From: Rhizobium anhuiense
GTDB lineage: Bacteria; Pseudomonadota; Alphaproteobacteria; Rhizobiales; Rhizobiaceae
Direction: 5' to 3'
DNA: 64,000 nucleotides
Assembly: GCF_003985145.1 (NCBI RefSeq)
Contig: NZ_ML133521.1
Coordinates: 1,178,001 to 1,242,000 of the forward strand
The translations under genes were made by a program, and so were the position numbers. The notes below the pieces were generated by a model, which saw only the letters and a list, made by a program, of their open reading frames with translations, made no database searches and was not told the origin of the DNA. Below are positions 27,547 through 35,596 of the stretch, in pieces; within the stretch, counting starts at the first letter, position 1, and each line of letters opens with the position of its first letter.

Positions 27547-28323
27547 ATGACGCAGTCGATAGCCATCGTGACCGGCGCTGCAGGCGATATCGGCGCGGCG
27601 ATCGCCGCACGGCTCGCCGATGACCACGACGTCGTGCTGCTCGCCGACATCGATGCTGCCGCTGCGGCTGCCGTGGCGTCAAAACTCGGGCCGGGCAACC
27701 GTTTCGTGGCCGTCGGATGCGACGTGACCAACGAGACGAGCATTGCCGAATTGGCAAGGCGTGCGGCGGAGATCGGTGTGGTTCGGACCCTCGTCAACAA
27801 TGCCGGTGCGGCCCGCGCCACCAACCTGCACGAGACGACGCCGGAGATCTGGCGGGCGGACGTCGCGCTCAATCTCGAAGCGGCATTCTTATGTTTTCGC
27901 GCATGCGAGCCGATGCTGAAAGCCTCGAAGGGCTCCGTCGTCAACATCGCCTCGGTCAACGGCCTGCATGTCTTCGGACACCCGGCCTATAGCGCCGCCA
28001 AGGCAGGCCTTCTGCATTTCACCCGGTTGGTTGCCGTGGAATACGGCAAGTTCGGCATCCGCTCCAATGCCGTCGCACCCGGCACGGTGAAGACGCAGGC
28101 CTGGGAAGCACGCGCAAGCGCCAATCCAAATGTTTTCGAGGAAGCTCGCCGCTGGTATCCGCTGCAGCGCGTCGTCGATCCGAAAGACGTCGCCAATGCC
28201 GTGGCCTTCCTTGCCGGTCCTCTGGCCGCGGCGATCACAGGCGTCTGCCTGCCAGTCGATTGCGGCCTCACGGCCGGCCAGGCCGAACTGGCGCGGACCT
28301 TCTCGCAATCGGAACATTATTGA
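27547..28323 (+). CDS. Short-chain dehydrogenase/reductase
   Basis: 258 residues. Cofactor motif TGAAGDIGAA at the N-terminus, NNAGAA, and catalytic Ser-Tyr-Lys in IASVNG...YSAAKAG. A D at the end of beta-2 (LADIDAA) favours NAD(H). AGGAA immediately precedes the ATG. It shares the operon with the RpiR regulator (25-base gap). Likely oxidises a hydroxyl on the carbohydrate or hydroxy acid handled by this cluster. Confidence 0.88.
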   Translation: MTQSIAIVTGAAGDIGAAIAARLADDHDVVLLADIDAAAAAAVASKLGPGNRFVAVGCDVTNETSIAELARRAAEIGVVRTLVNNAGAARATNLHETTPEIWRADVALNLEAAFLCFRACEPMLKASKGSVVNIASVNGLHVFGHPAYSAAKAGLLHFTRLVAVEYGKFGIRSNAVAPGTVKTQAWEARASANPNVFEEARRWYPLQRVVDPKDVANAVAFLAGPLAAAITGVCLPVDCGLTAGQAELARTFSQSEHY

Positions 28324-28328
28324 AATCC

Positions 28329-28432
28329 AGAGCGGTTCATCTTTTCATAGAAGCGCCGAACCGCTCTAACTTTTTGTTTTTACGCAATTCCGGACGAAAA
28401 ACCGCTTCGCACTTTTCCTGGAATTGCTCTAG
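28329..28432. repeat. Rhizobial intergenic palindromic repeat element
   Basis: AGAGCGGTTC (28329-28338) and GAACCGCTCT (28358-28367) form one inverted repeat; GCAATTCC (28384-28391) and GGAATTGC (28420-28427) form a second, ending in GCTCTAG. This two-hairpin mosaic with a T-rich spacer matches the type of dispersed intergenic element I know from Rhizobium genomes (RIME-like). It lies between the SDR and MFS genes and could act as a bidirectional mRNA end. Confidence 0.72.
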
Positions 28433-28486
28433 AGGAATACGAGAGGAGCAGGTTGTGAAGCCGGCTTACTTCGGATCGATGACCGC

Positions 28487-29686
28487 ATGAGCCGCCTTTT
28501 TCCCGATGTCTTCCGCAATCCGGCGATCCGCGCCAGCATGATCGCCATTTTTACCTTCGGGATGGCGGGGGCGATGACCGCACCCTACCGTTCGATCGTC
28601 GGTATCCGCGAATTGGGCTTGAGCGACGGCCTCTATTCCTTCCTGAGTTTTGTCTCGGCGGCGGTGAACGTCGTCATCAGCATCCTGCTCGGCAATCTCG
28701 CCGATCGGCTGGGCGAGTACAGGTCGACGATGATCGGCGCCTGCCTGTTCGGCATCGCCGGCTACGGCATGGTCTACGCTTTTCCCACAGCCGCCGTCTT
28801 CGTCATCAGCGGCTTGCTGCCGCTGCCGATTTACGGGGCGCTGAACTCGCTGCTGTTTGCCAATGCGCGCGCGGCGATGCACGGCATGAACCGAAGTGAC
28901 ATGGTGACGGCCAACTCCGGTGTGCGCGCCATGATCTCGCTGTCCTGGGTGCTGATCCCGGGGATAACAGGCCTGATGCTGTCCGGCGCATCGAGCATGC
29001 TGCCGGCCTATCTCTTTGCCGCCATCTCATGTCTGCTCTGCCAGGCGATCATCATCTTCGCCCTGCCCAAGCGGTCGGCAACGGAGATGGCCGCGGTCCA
29101 TCATCTCAGCTATCTCGGCGCGCTGCGCCAGGTGGTTTCGCCGCGCATCTCCGCGCATATTTGCGGGGTGGCGCTGATTACCAGCACGCTGCATCTCAAT
29201 GACGCACTTCTGCCGTTGATCGCCACCGGTGCTGCGCATGGCAAGCTCAGCGACGTCGGCATTCTTGTCGGCATCGTCGCATTGCTGGAGGTCGTCTTCA
29301 TCATCATCTGGTCGCGGATTGCCCGGAAGACCGGCCAGATGACGGCGCTTGCCGCCGGCACCGTCATCTATGCCGTATTCCTCAGCCTTCTCGGCTTTGC
29401 CTCTGAGCCGTGGCACCTCTATGGGCTCACCTTGCTCGCAGGCATCGGAGCGGCCGCGATCATCAGCTTTCCGATCACCTATCTGCAGGATCTCATCGCC
29501 GACCGGCCGGGGCTCGGCAGCGCACTGATCTCCGTCAACATCTTTGCCAGCGCCGGGATCGGCGCGCTGGTCTTTGCCGCCGGCACATTCATGACAGGCT
29601 ATTCGGGAACCGCCATCCTGAGCGCCGTCACCGGATTATCCGGCATAGCGCTCCTCGGCTTCCTGCAAGGACGCAGAGCCCGTTGA
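28487..29686 (+). CDS. Major facilitator superfamily transporter
   Basis: 399 residues with about 12 hydrophobic helices. The cytoplasmic loop GNLADRLGEYRSTMIGACLFG is the MFS A-type signature between helices 2 and 3. Resembles sugar-efflux (SetA-like) or drug-type transporters in length and layout. Substrate unknown. Separated from the SDR by the repeat element, so it may be transcribed independently. Confidence 0.82.
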   Translation: MSRLFPDVFRNPAIRASMIAIFTFGMAGAMTAPYRSIVGIRELGLSDGLYSFLSFVSAAVNVVISILLGNLADRLGEYRSTMIGACLFGIAGYGMVYAFPTAAVFVISGLLPLPIYGALNSLLFANARAAMHGMNRSDMVTANSGVRAMISLSWVLIPGITGLMLSGASSMLPAYLFAAISCLLCQAIIIFALPKRSATEMAAVHHLSYLGALRQVVSPRISAHICGVALITSTLHLNDALLPLIATGAAHGKLSDVGILVGIVALLEVVFIIIWSRIARKTGQMTALAAGTVIYAVFLSLLGFASEPWHLYGLTLLAGIGAAAIISFPITYLQDLIADRPGLGSALISVNIFASAGIGALVFAAGTFMTGYSGTAILSAVTGLSGIALLGFLQGRRAR

Positions 29687-29770
29687 GCAAATAGGACGTT
29701 GCGAAGAATGGAGCTTTCATCGCTGTTCGTCTTGTGACAAGGGTGACGCATCATTTCCTTTGAAGGCGAC

Positions 29771-30973
29771 ATGAAGGCGATCTCCGGCACGAATCTCGAG
29801 CAGGCCAAGTCTCACAACCGGCGTGTTGTGATCGAGGCGGTCCGCACGCACGGCCCCTTGTCGCGCGCGGCAATCGCGCGGATGACGGCGCTGACCGCCC
29901 AGACCGTCTCGAATATCGTCGAGGAACTGGAGAAATCGCACCTTCTCGTCCCGTCCGAGGCGCAGAAGCTGGCGCGCGGCCAGCCGATCATCCCCTACAC
30001 CATCAATCCACGCGGCGCCTATTCGATCGGCCTCGAACTCGGCCGCCAGCGCGCGAGCGGCGTTCTGACGGATCTGTCCGGCGCCGTTTGCGCACGCATT
30101 GAACGCCATGTCGAACATCCCGATCCGCAAAGAGCCATGCCGGCTCTCCAGACAATCGTCGAGGATCTCCAGCAGGCCTTCGCATTCGACCGGAACCGGC
30201 TGCTCGGCGTCGGCATGGCCCTGCCCGGCCGTTATGCCGATGGCGGCACCACCTCTCTCAGCCCGCAGAGCCTGCCCGGCTGGCAGGACTTTCCTGTCGG
30301 GCATGAGCTGGAACAGCGGGTGAAGGTGCCGGTGCTCGTCGAAAACGATGCGACGGCAGCGGCGATCGGCGAGCGTCTTCACGGCGTCGCCCGCGGTTTG
30401 GGCAGCTTCGTCTATCTCTTCCTCGCCGGCGGCGGCGGCATCGGTGCGGGAATGTTCCTCGACGGCCACCTCTACAAGGGCAGCCGCAACAATGCCGGCG
30501 AGATCGGGCATATCATCGTCGAACCGCATGGCAAGCTCTGCAGCTGCGGCAAGCGCGGCTGTCTGGATCGCTACATCTCGCCGACCGTTGCCTACGAATT
30601 CATGGGCATTGCCAATGCCGAGGAGCTTTCGCCTGACGATCTCGACGCACTGATCGCCAGGGGCAGCGAAGGTCTCGATGCCTGGCTCGATCAGGCCGTC
30701 CAGCCGCTGCGACAGACCGTCGATTTTCTGGAACTGGCCTTCGATCCGCAGACCATCGTGCTCGGCGGCAGCATATCGACATCGCTGATGCTTCGGCTTG
30801 CAGAGCGGCTGGAGCCGCTGTACACCCCGATCGACCCCAGCCAGAAGCGCACCGCGCCTCGCGTCATGATCGGCATGACCGGCAAGGATACGGCCATCCT
30901 CGGCGCCGCCGCCCTGCCGATCTTTTCGGAAACCAATCCGCGCTTCGACGTCCTGCAAAAGCCGCTCGGCTAG
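29771..30973 (+). CDS. ROK-family transcriptional regulator
   Basis: 400 residues: N-terminal winged helix (GPLSRAAIARMTALTAQTVSNIVEEL) joined to a ROK sugar-kinase-like domain. The ROK zinc motif is present as CSCGKRGCLDRY, and NNAGEIGH is the usual upstream partner. Such proteins (NagC/XylR/Mlc class) sense sugars or amino sugars. The last 15 residues are repeated as a decayed copy at 33018-33069. Confidence 0.88.
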   Translation: MKAISGTNLEQAKSHNRRVVIEAVRTHGPLSRAAIARMTALTAQTVSNIVEELEKSHLLVPSEAQKLARGQPIIPYTINPRGAYSIGLELGRQRASGVLTDLSGAVCARIERHVEHPDPQRAMPALQTIVEDLQQAFAFDRNRLLGVGMALPGRYADGGTTSLSPQSLPGWQDFPVGHELEQRVKVPVLVENDATAAAIGERLHGVARGLGSFVYLFLAGGGGIGAGMFLDGHLYKGSRNNAGEIGHIIVEPHGKLCSCGKRGCLDRYISPTVAYEFMGIANAEELSPDDLDALIARGSEGLDAWLDQAVQPLRQTVDFLELAFDPQTIVLGGSISTSLMLRLAERLEPLYTPIDPSQKRTAPRVMIGMTGKDTAILGAAALPIFSETNPRFDVLQKPLG

Positions 30974-30982
30974 CGCAGCGGC

Positions 30983-31040
30983 CCGAAAATCGGAATCGAT
31001 TTTCGGAAAGCGCGACGCGTAGATTCAAAGTGCTAGAGCG
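30983..31040. repeat. Second intergenic palindromic element after ROK gene
   Basis: CCGAAAATCG and CGATTTTCGG form a 10-bp stem with a GAAT loop (30983-31006), followed by a GCGACGCGTAGATTCAAAG tail and TAGAGCG. This resembles another common Rhizobium dispersed palindrome. It sits 10 bases after the ROK stop and may end transcription. Confidence 0.65.
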
Positions 31041-31064
31041 CCCGGGAGGTTGCCGATGCCGGCC

Positions 31065-31979
31065 TCATCCGCCGGCCGGCTGCCTCGCATCTGCTTGCAG
31101 CGGGCGACGGGCGAGAGGTCGCGCAAAGATGACCACGTTCCCGAGAAGCGTCAGCGCCAGGCCGATCAGGCCCAGACCGCTCCAGTGGTAGCCTTCAAAG
31201 ACCGTCGACAATGACAGGGCAACGATCGGGAACAGGACGGTGGCATAGGCAGCGCGTGAGGAACCGATGCGGGACACCAGCATCAGGTAGGTGGTGAAAC
31301 CGATCACCGATCCGATCGCCGCGAGATAGAACAGGGCGGCAATATAGGTGATGTTGGGCCGCGCCACGATCGGCGTTTGCGTCACGGCAATCAGGAAGAG
31401 GAGGATGATCGCGCCGTAGGTCATGCCCCATGCATTGGCGGTCAGCGGTGAGATTCCGACCGCGCTGTTTCGACGCGATGCCATGTTGCCCAGCGAGAAG
31501 AAGAGCGTGCCAAGCGCTGCGAGCCCGATCCCTTTCAACGTGCCCGTATCGAAATCGACGACAACGTCCTGTCCGAAAAGCAGGAGGAGCCCGGTTGCTC
31601 CGAGCGCCGCTGCGAGAAGCGTGCGGCCCGTAATGCGGTCGCCGAAGAACAGGCGCGCATTGACGGCATTGTAGATCGTTGCGAGCGAAAAGATCACGGA
31701 GATTAGCCCTGACGGGATGGAGGCGGCGGCGCTGTAGAAACAGATGAAATTGAGGCTGAACAGGCAGAGCGCTTGCGCAAGGATGAAAGGTTGATCGCGC
31801 AAGGCAGGGAGCTTGAGCCGCCGCATGACAGCCAGGATGGCGACGAGGATCACTGCTGCGACTGCAAATCTGTAAAAGACCGAGACCAGGACCGGCACGG
31901 GACCGACCTGCATCGCAATGGCGATCCAGGTCGTCCCCCATATGAGGACGGTCGCGATGAAGAGAGCGGCATTTGCCAT
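31065..31979 (-). CDS. EamA/DMT-family transporter
   Basis: 304 residues from MANAALFIATVLIWGTTW, the standard opening of 10-helix EamA exporters; the longer frame upstream overlaps the divergent regulator. Two EamA repeats are visible, the second starting near SLGNMASRRNSA. Exports small metabolites or amino acids. Divergent from an AraC-type regulator, the common arrangement for such pumps. Confidence 0.88.
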   Translation of the reverse strand: MANAALFIATVLIWGTTWIAIAMQVGPVPVLVSVFYRFAVAAVILVAILAVMRRLKLPALRDQPFILAQALCLFSLNFICFYSAAASIPSGLISVIFSLATIYNAVNARLFFGDRITGRTLLAAALGATGLLLLFGQDVVVDFDTGTLKGIGLAALGTLFFSLGNMASRRNSAVGISPLTANAWGMTYGAIILLFLIAVTQTPIVARPNITYIAALFYLAAIGSVIGFTTYLMLVSRIGSSRAAYATVLFPIVALSLSTVFEGYHWSGLGLIGLALTLLGNVVIFARPLARRPLQADARQPAGG

Positions 31980-32133
31980 GGAGTGATCCTCGTTTTCGCG
32001 ACCAATAGGCGAACCGCGCGCAGGGCTCTTGCACATTCTTGCTATGAAATCGCTTTGCCCGGACTTCCTGCTCGCCATGCGGGTCGTCGACCGGTATTGT
32101 TCGCAAGGCGTGGCCAGGCATGGGGAAGTATTG

Positions 32134-32994
32134 GTGAAAGATAGCCGTCTCTCGGTTTTCAGATTTTTGTCCGCATCTCCCAATGCGCGGATGTCACAAT
32201 CCATCGATTTGGGTTTCGGGCGATCAGCGGCCATCTGGAACAATGCACACGACAGGATGAGCTATGAGCGGCCGAACGGTCATACGTTCAGTCTTTATCT
32301 CAGAGGCGGCGCCGGAACGCGTCGTCTGGACGGCAGCCCCGTGCGCGGCCGTCCAGGGGTCCTGTGCATCATGCCACAGGGGCACTCGTCCGAATGGGAA
32401 ATCACCGACTTCTTCGAATTCGTGCATCTGTATGTTCCCGACGATCAAATGCGCCGGATGTTTTCCGAGACGTTTGACCGCGATGCTCGGCTCATGGCTC
32501 TTCCCGAAGTGACCTTCGCAGAGGCACCTGCCTTGGCGCACACGCTGCGGCAGATGACGAAAGCGATGTTGGCGGGCGGTCATCTGTTGGCTGAAGAAGC
32601 AATGACGCAGGCGATCAACGATCTTTTCGTTGATCCGCGTTTTGGCGGGATGCGTCCCTGCGCGATCAGCGGCGGGCTCGCTCCTCATGTGCGACGCCGT
32701 ATTCTCGAGTATATCGAGGCCCATCTCGGTGAGACGATCCGCCTACAGGATCTGGCGACGATCGGGCAGCTCAGCGCCTTTCATTTTCAGCGGATGTTCC
32801 GGGCAAGCTATGGTGTGTCCCCGCATGGCTGGGTGGCCCATCGGCGTGTCGAGCGCGCCAAATCGATGTTGTGCGGCATGGACCCGATCGCGCAGATCGC
32901 TTCGGCCTGCGGTTTCAGCAGCCAGAGCCACATGACACGGGCATTCAAGTTGGGCACAGGCGTCACACCCTCTGCCTACCGGCAACGACAGTGA
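32134..32994 (+). CDS. AraC-family transcriptional regulator
   Basis: About 286 residues from a GTG at 32134, chosen because GGGGAAG sits 5-8 bases upstream; longer starts at 32029 (TTG) or 32044 (ATG) have no ribosome site. The C-terminal double HTH is typical: IRLQDLATIGQLSAFHFQRMFRASYGVSPHGW then ...IAQIASACGFSSQSHMTRAFK. The N-terminal domain likely binds an effector. Probably regulates the divergent DMT exporter. Confidence 0.85.
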   Translation: MKDSRLSVFRFLSASPNARMSQSIDLGFGRSAAIWNNAHDRMSYERPNGHTFSLYLRGGAGTRRLDGSPVRGRPGVLCIMPQGHSSEWEITDFFEFVHLYVPDDQMRRMFSETFDRDARLMALPEVTFAEAPALAHTLRQMTKAMLAGGHLLAEEAMTQAINDLFVDPRFGGMRPCAISGGLAPHVRRRILEYIEAHLGETIRLQDLATIGQLSAFHFQRMFRASYGVSPHGWVAHRRVERAKSMLCGMDPIAQIASACGFSSQSHMTRAFKLGTGVTPSAYRQRQ

Positions 32995-33017
32995 AGTCCT
33001 TCGCTCGACCGCACTTG

Positions 33018-33069
33018 TCTTTTCCGCAGCCAATCCGCGCTTGACGTCCTGCAAAAGCCCCTCGGCTAA
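33018..33069 (+). pseudogene. Duplicated 3' end of the ROK regulator gene
   Basis: About 52 bases match the last 53 bases of the ROK gene (30921-30973), sharing CCAATCCGCGCTT, GACGTCCTGCAAAAGCC and CTCGGCTA with a few substitutions and a one-base deletion that breaks the frame. It lies 6 bases from the next gene. It marks a past rearrangement in which the DMT/AraC pair came to lie between two copies of this tail. Confidence 0.8.
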
Positions 33070-33074
33070 AGACC

Positions 33075-34076
33075 TCACTTCACCGCGATGACGACCTTAC
33101 CCTTCGCGCGTCCCGTTTCCACATAGTCCAGCGCCTGGTTGGTCTTCTCGAACGGGAAGGCCCGGTCGATGACGGGGCGGATGGCGCCCGCCTCGATCAG
33201 CGCGGTGATCTTGCCGAGTTGCGCGCCGTTTGCCGTCATGAAGAGGAAGGAATAGCCTATCCCCAGGCGTTTCGATTTCCGCCTGATGTCGAAGCTCAAG
33301 AAGCGCATGACCTGCTGCAGCAGCCAGCCGAAGCCGTTTTCCCTGGCGAAGTCGGGATCAGGCGGACCTGATATCGAGATCAGCTTGCCGCCCGGCTTGA
33401 GGACGGCGAGCGATTTCTCCAGCGTATCCTTGCCGAGGCTGTTCAGCACGACGTCATAACCCTTCAGCACCTTTTCGAAGTCGTCCTTCTTGTAATCGAC
33501 CACCACGTCGGCGCCGAGGCTTTTCACCAGATCGATATTTGCCGTGCTCACGGTCGTCGCCACATGGGCGCCGAGATGTTTGGCAAGCTGGATCGCGATG
33601 GTGCCGACGCCGCCCGAGCCCGCATGGATCAGCACCCGCTGCCCCTTCTGCAACTTGGCGCGCTCGACCAGCGCCTGCCATGCGGTCAGCGCCACAAGCG
33701 GAATGGATGCGGCCTCTTCCATGCTGAGATTGGCGGGCTTCGGGGCGATATCGGCAGCGTCGATGGCGATATACTCGGCGAAGGTGCCGATGCGATCCTT
33801 GCCGGGGCGCGCATAGACCTCGTCGCCAGGCTTGAATTGCCGGACATTGGCGCCCACCCGGACCACGACACCAGCGACATCATTGCCGAGCACCAACGGA
33901 AGCCGGTAAGGCAGGATCAGCTTGAACTCTCCCTCCCGGATCTTGGCATCCAGCGGGTTCACGCTAGCGGCATGGATCTCGACCATGACGTCATTCTCGC
34001 GCAGCTGCGGTTCAGGGCTCTGGCCGAGCCTGAGGGCGCCGCCTTTCTTGTAGCGATCGATCAGGAATGCTTTCAT
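33075..34076 (-). CDS. NADP-dependent zinc-free alcohol dehydrogenase / quinone oxidoreductase
   Basis: 333 residues of the MDR superfamily, beginning MKAFLIDRYKKGG. Nucleotide-binding motif AGSGGVGTIAIQLAKHLGA near residue 150; the zinc-binding Cys/His set of true alcohol dehydrogenases is missing, as in quinone oxidoreductases. Likely reduces quinones or enals, consistent with the HxlR redox-type regulator nearby. Confidence 0.87.
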   Translation of the reverse strand: MKAFLIDRYKKGGALRLGQSPEPQLRENDVMVEIHAASVNPLDAKIREGEFKLILPYRLPLVLGNDVAGVVVRVGANVRQFKPGDEVYARPGKDRIGTFAEYIAIDAADIAPKPANLSMEEAASIPLVALTAWQALVERAKLQKGQRVLIHAGSGGVGTIAIQLAKHLGAHVATTVSTANIDLVKSLGADVVVDYKKDDFEKVLKGYDVVLNSLGKDTLEKSLAVLKPGGKLISISGPPDPDFARENGFGWLLQQVMRFLSFDIRRKSKRLGIGYSFLFMTANGAQLGKITALIEAGAIRPVIDRAFPFEKTNQALDYVETGRAKGKVVIAVK

Positions 34077-34128
34077 GAAGGCGAACTTTCGTGTTTGTGA
34101 TGAGCCGACAATGCGCGGCAAGCCAGGA

Positions 34129-34944
34129 TCAATCGGGAAGTTTGTTGAATTTCCGCAGGCTCTTGTCGACGAAGGACTCGGGCAGGAAGCGGCGGATGAA
34201 ACGCACCTGTCCTGCTGCTTTCCCGGCCGTGTAACGTCTCTTGGGCGATGGCGCATTGGCAGCCCGGACGACGGTTGCGGCGACCACTTCGGGCGCATCG
34301 CCCTTCGAGACGATCTCGCGCATCAGCTTCTCTGCATCGGCACGCACCGCATCATAGACGGCAAGCGGCTTGTCCGGCCGGGTGATGTTCTCCTCGAAAG
34401 AGGTGCGAGTGACGCCCGGTTCGACGAGCACGACGCGGATGCCCTGCGTTCGCACTTCATGGTCGAGGGATTCCGAATAGCCTTCGATCGCGTGTTTGGT
34501 TGCTGCGTAGAGCGCGTTGAAGGGCGCCGGGATCAGCCCGAGGATCGAGCTCAGGTTGATGATCCGGCCGCTACGCTGCCGCCGCATCACCGGCAGCACT
34601 GCATTGGTCATGCGCATCGTGCCGAAGACGTTGACGTCGAAGACGGCTTTGGCCTGCGCCGTCGTCGACTCCTCGGCACCGCCGAGCAGGCCGATCCCGG
34701 CATTGTTGACGAGCAGATCGATCCGTCCCGTGCGTTTCAGAACCTCGTCGACGACGCCCCGCACGGATTGATCGTCGATGACGTCGCAGACCAGCATGGT
34801 GATGCCATCGGCGGTATCAGACATCGGCTTCCGGCTGGTGCCGAACACACGGTAACCGTCGTGCCGCAGCGCTTTCGCCGTCACCAGCCCGATGCCGGAG
34901 GAAGCCCCGGTGACCAGGGCAACGCCGCGTTCTCTCTTGCTCAT
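34129..34944 (-). CDS. Short-chain dehydrogenase (oxidoreductase)
   Basis: 271 residues. TGASSGIG cofactor motif, NNAGIGLLGG, catalytic Ser in NLSSILG and YAATKHA. Classical SDR, with an Arg after the second strand (TSRKP) that favours NADPH. Upstream of the quinone oxidoreductase in the same direction (52-base gap) and divergent from the HxlR regulator, so both reductases are probably HxlR-controlled. Confidence 0.87.
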   Translation of the reverse strand: MSKRERGVALVTGASSGIGLVTAKALRHDGYRVFGTSRKPMSDTADGITMLVCDVIDDQSVRGVVDEVLKRTGRIDLLVNNAGIGLLGGAEESTTAQAKAVFDVNVFGTMRMTNAVLPVMRRQRSGRIINLSSILGLIPAPFNALYAATKHAIEGYSESLDHEVRTQGIRVVLVEPGVTRTSFEENITRPDKPLAVYDAVRADAEKLMREIVSKGDAPEVVAATVVRAANAPSPKRRYTAGKAAGQVRFIRRFLPESFVDKSLRKFNKLPD

Positions 34945-34993
34945 CAATGTCTGCCTTCGTTTTTGTCATGGAACATCTATGCGCAACCTGTTA

Positions 34994-35008
34994 CTATCAA
35001 ATTGATAG
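34994..35008. promoter_or_regulatory. Candidate HxlR operator
   Basis: CTATCAA-A-TTGATAG, a perfect inverted repeat in the 90-base region between the divergent SDR and hxlR genes, 27 bases before the hxlR start. HxlR-family repressors usually bind such AT-rich palindromes over their own promoter. Confidence 0.6.
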
Positions 35009-35034
35009 CAAGTCACTACTAAAAAGATATCGAC

Positions 35035-35511
35035 ATGAAGAATCTTTCGAATCAACCCTGTCTGATCGCCCGTAGCCTGGCGCTCGTCGGCGATGCGTGG
35101 AGCATGCTGATCATGCGCGACGCCCATGCGGGGCTGACCCGCTTCGATGAATTTCGCAAAAGCCTCGGCATCGTCCCGACGATGCTGACGGGGCGGCTGT
35201 CATCGTTGACCGAGGAAGGGCTCTTGGAAAAACGCCGCTATTCCGAGCGCCCGCCGCGCGATGAATATGTGCTGACGGAGGCTGGCCGCGACTTTCTGCC
35301 GGTGCTGTTTGCGATCGGTGCCTGGGGCCGCAAGCATCGCGGCGGCGGTGACGTCACCCGCTTCTTCGACGCCGAGACCGGAACCGAGATCGATCCCGTC
35401 ACCATCGACCGCGCGACCGGCGCGCCGATTGGAACACGTCCGATTCGTATCGCCGCAGCCGAATGTCAGCCGCCCGCGGCAGATGAAGCGGCACCGGACA
35501 ATTCCCTTTGA
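35035..35511 (+). CDS. HxlR-family transcriptional regulator
   Basis: 158 residues. The HxlR winged helix is clear: C-x8-ALVGDAWSMLIMRDAHAG, RFDEFRKSLGI, MLTGRLSSLTEEGLLEKRRYSERPPRDEY. The single N-terminal Cys (residue 9, NQPCLIAR) matches the redox-sensing position of YodB-type members. A C-terminal extension of about 50 residues follows the HTH core. Likely senses quinone or aldehyde stress and represses the divergent reductases. Confidence 0.87.
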   Translation: MKNLSNQPCLIARSLALVGDAWSMLIMRDAHAGLTRFDEFRKSLGIVPTMLTGRLSSLTEEGLLEKRRYSERPPRDEYVLTEAGRDFLPVLFAIGAWGRKHRGGGDVTRFFDAETGTEIDPVTIDRATGAPIGTRPIRIAAAECQPPAADEAAPDNSL

Positions 35512-35596
35512 AAGCAATGTCAGTATCCCCCGCCATCACCGCCTCCGGCGATGGCAAGGGTGGTCGGCAAATCAAAACCCGTGGCCGATCCGGGCG

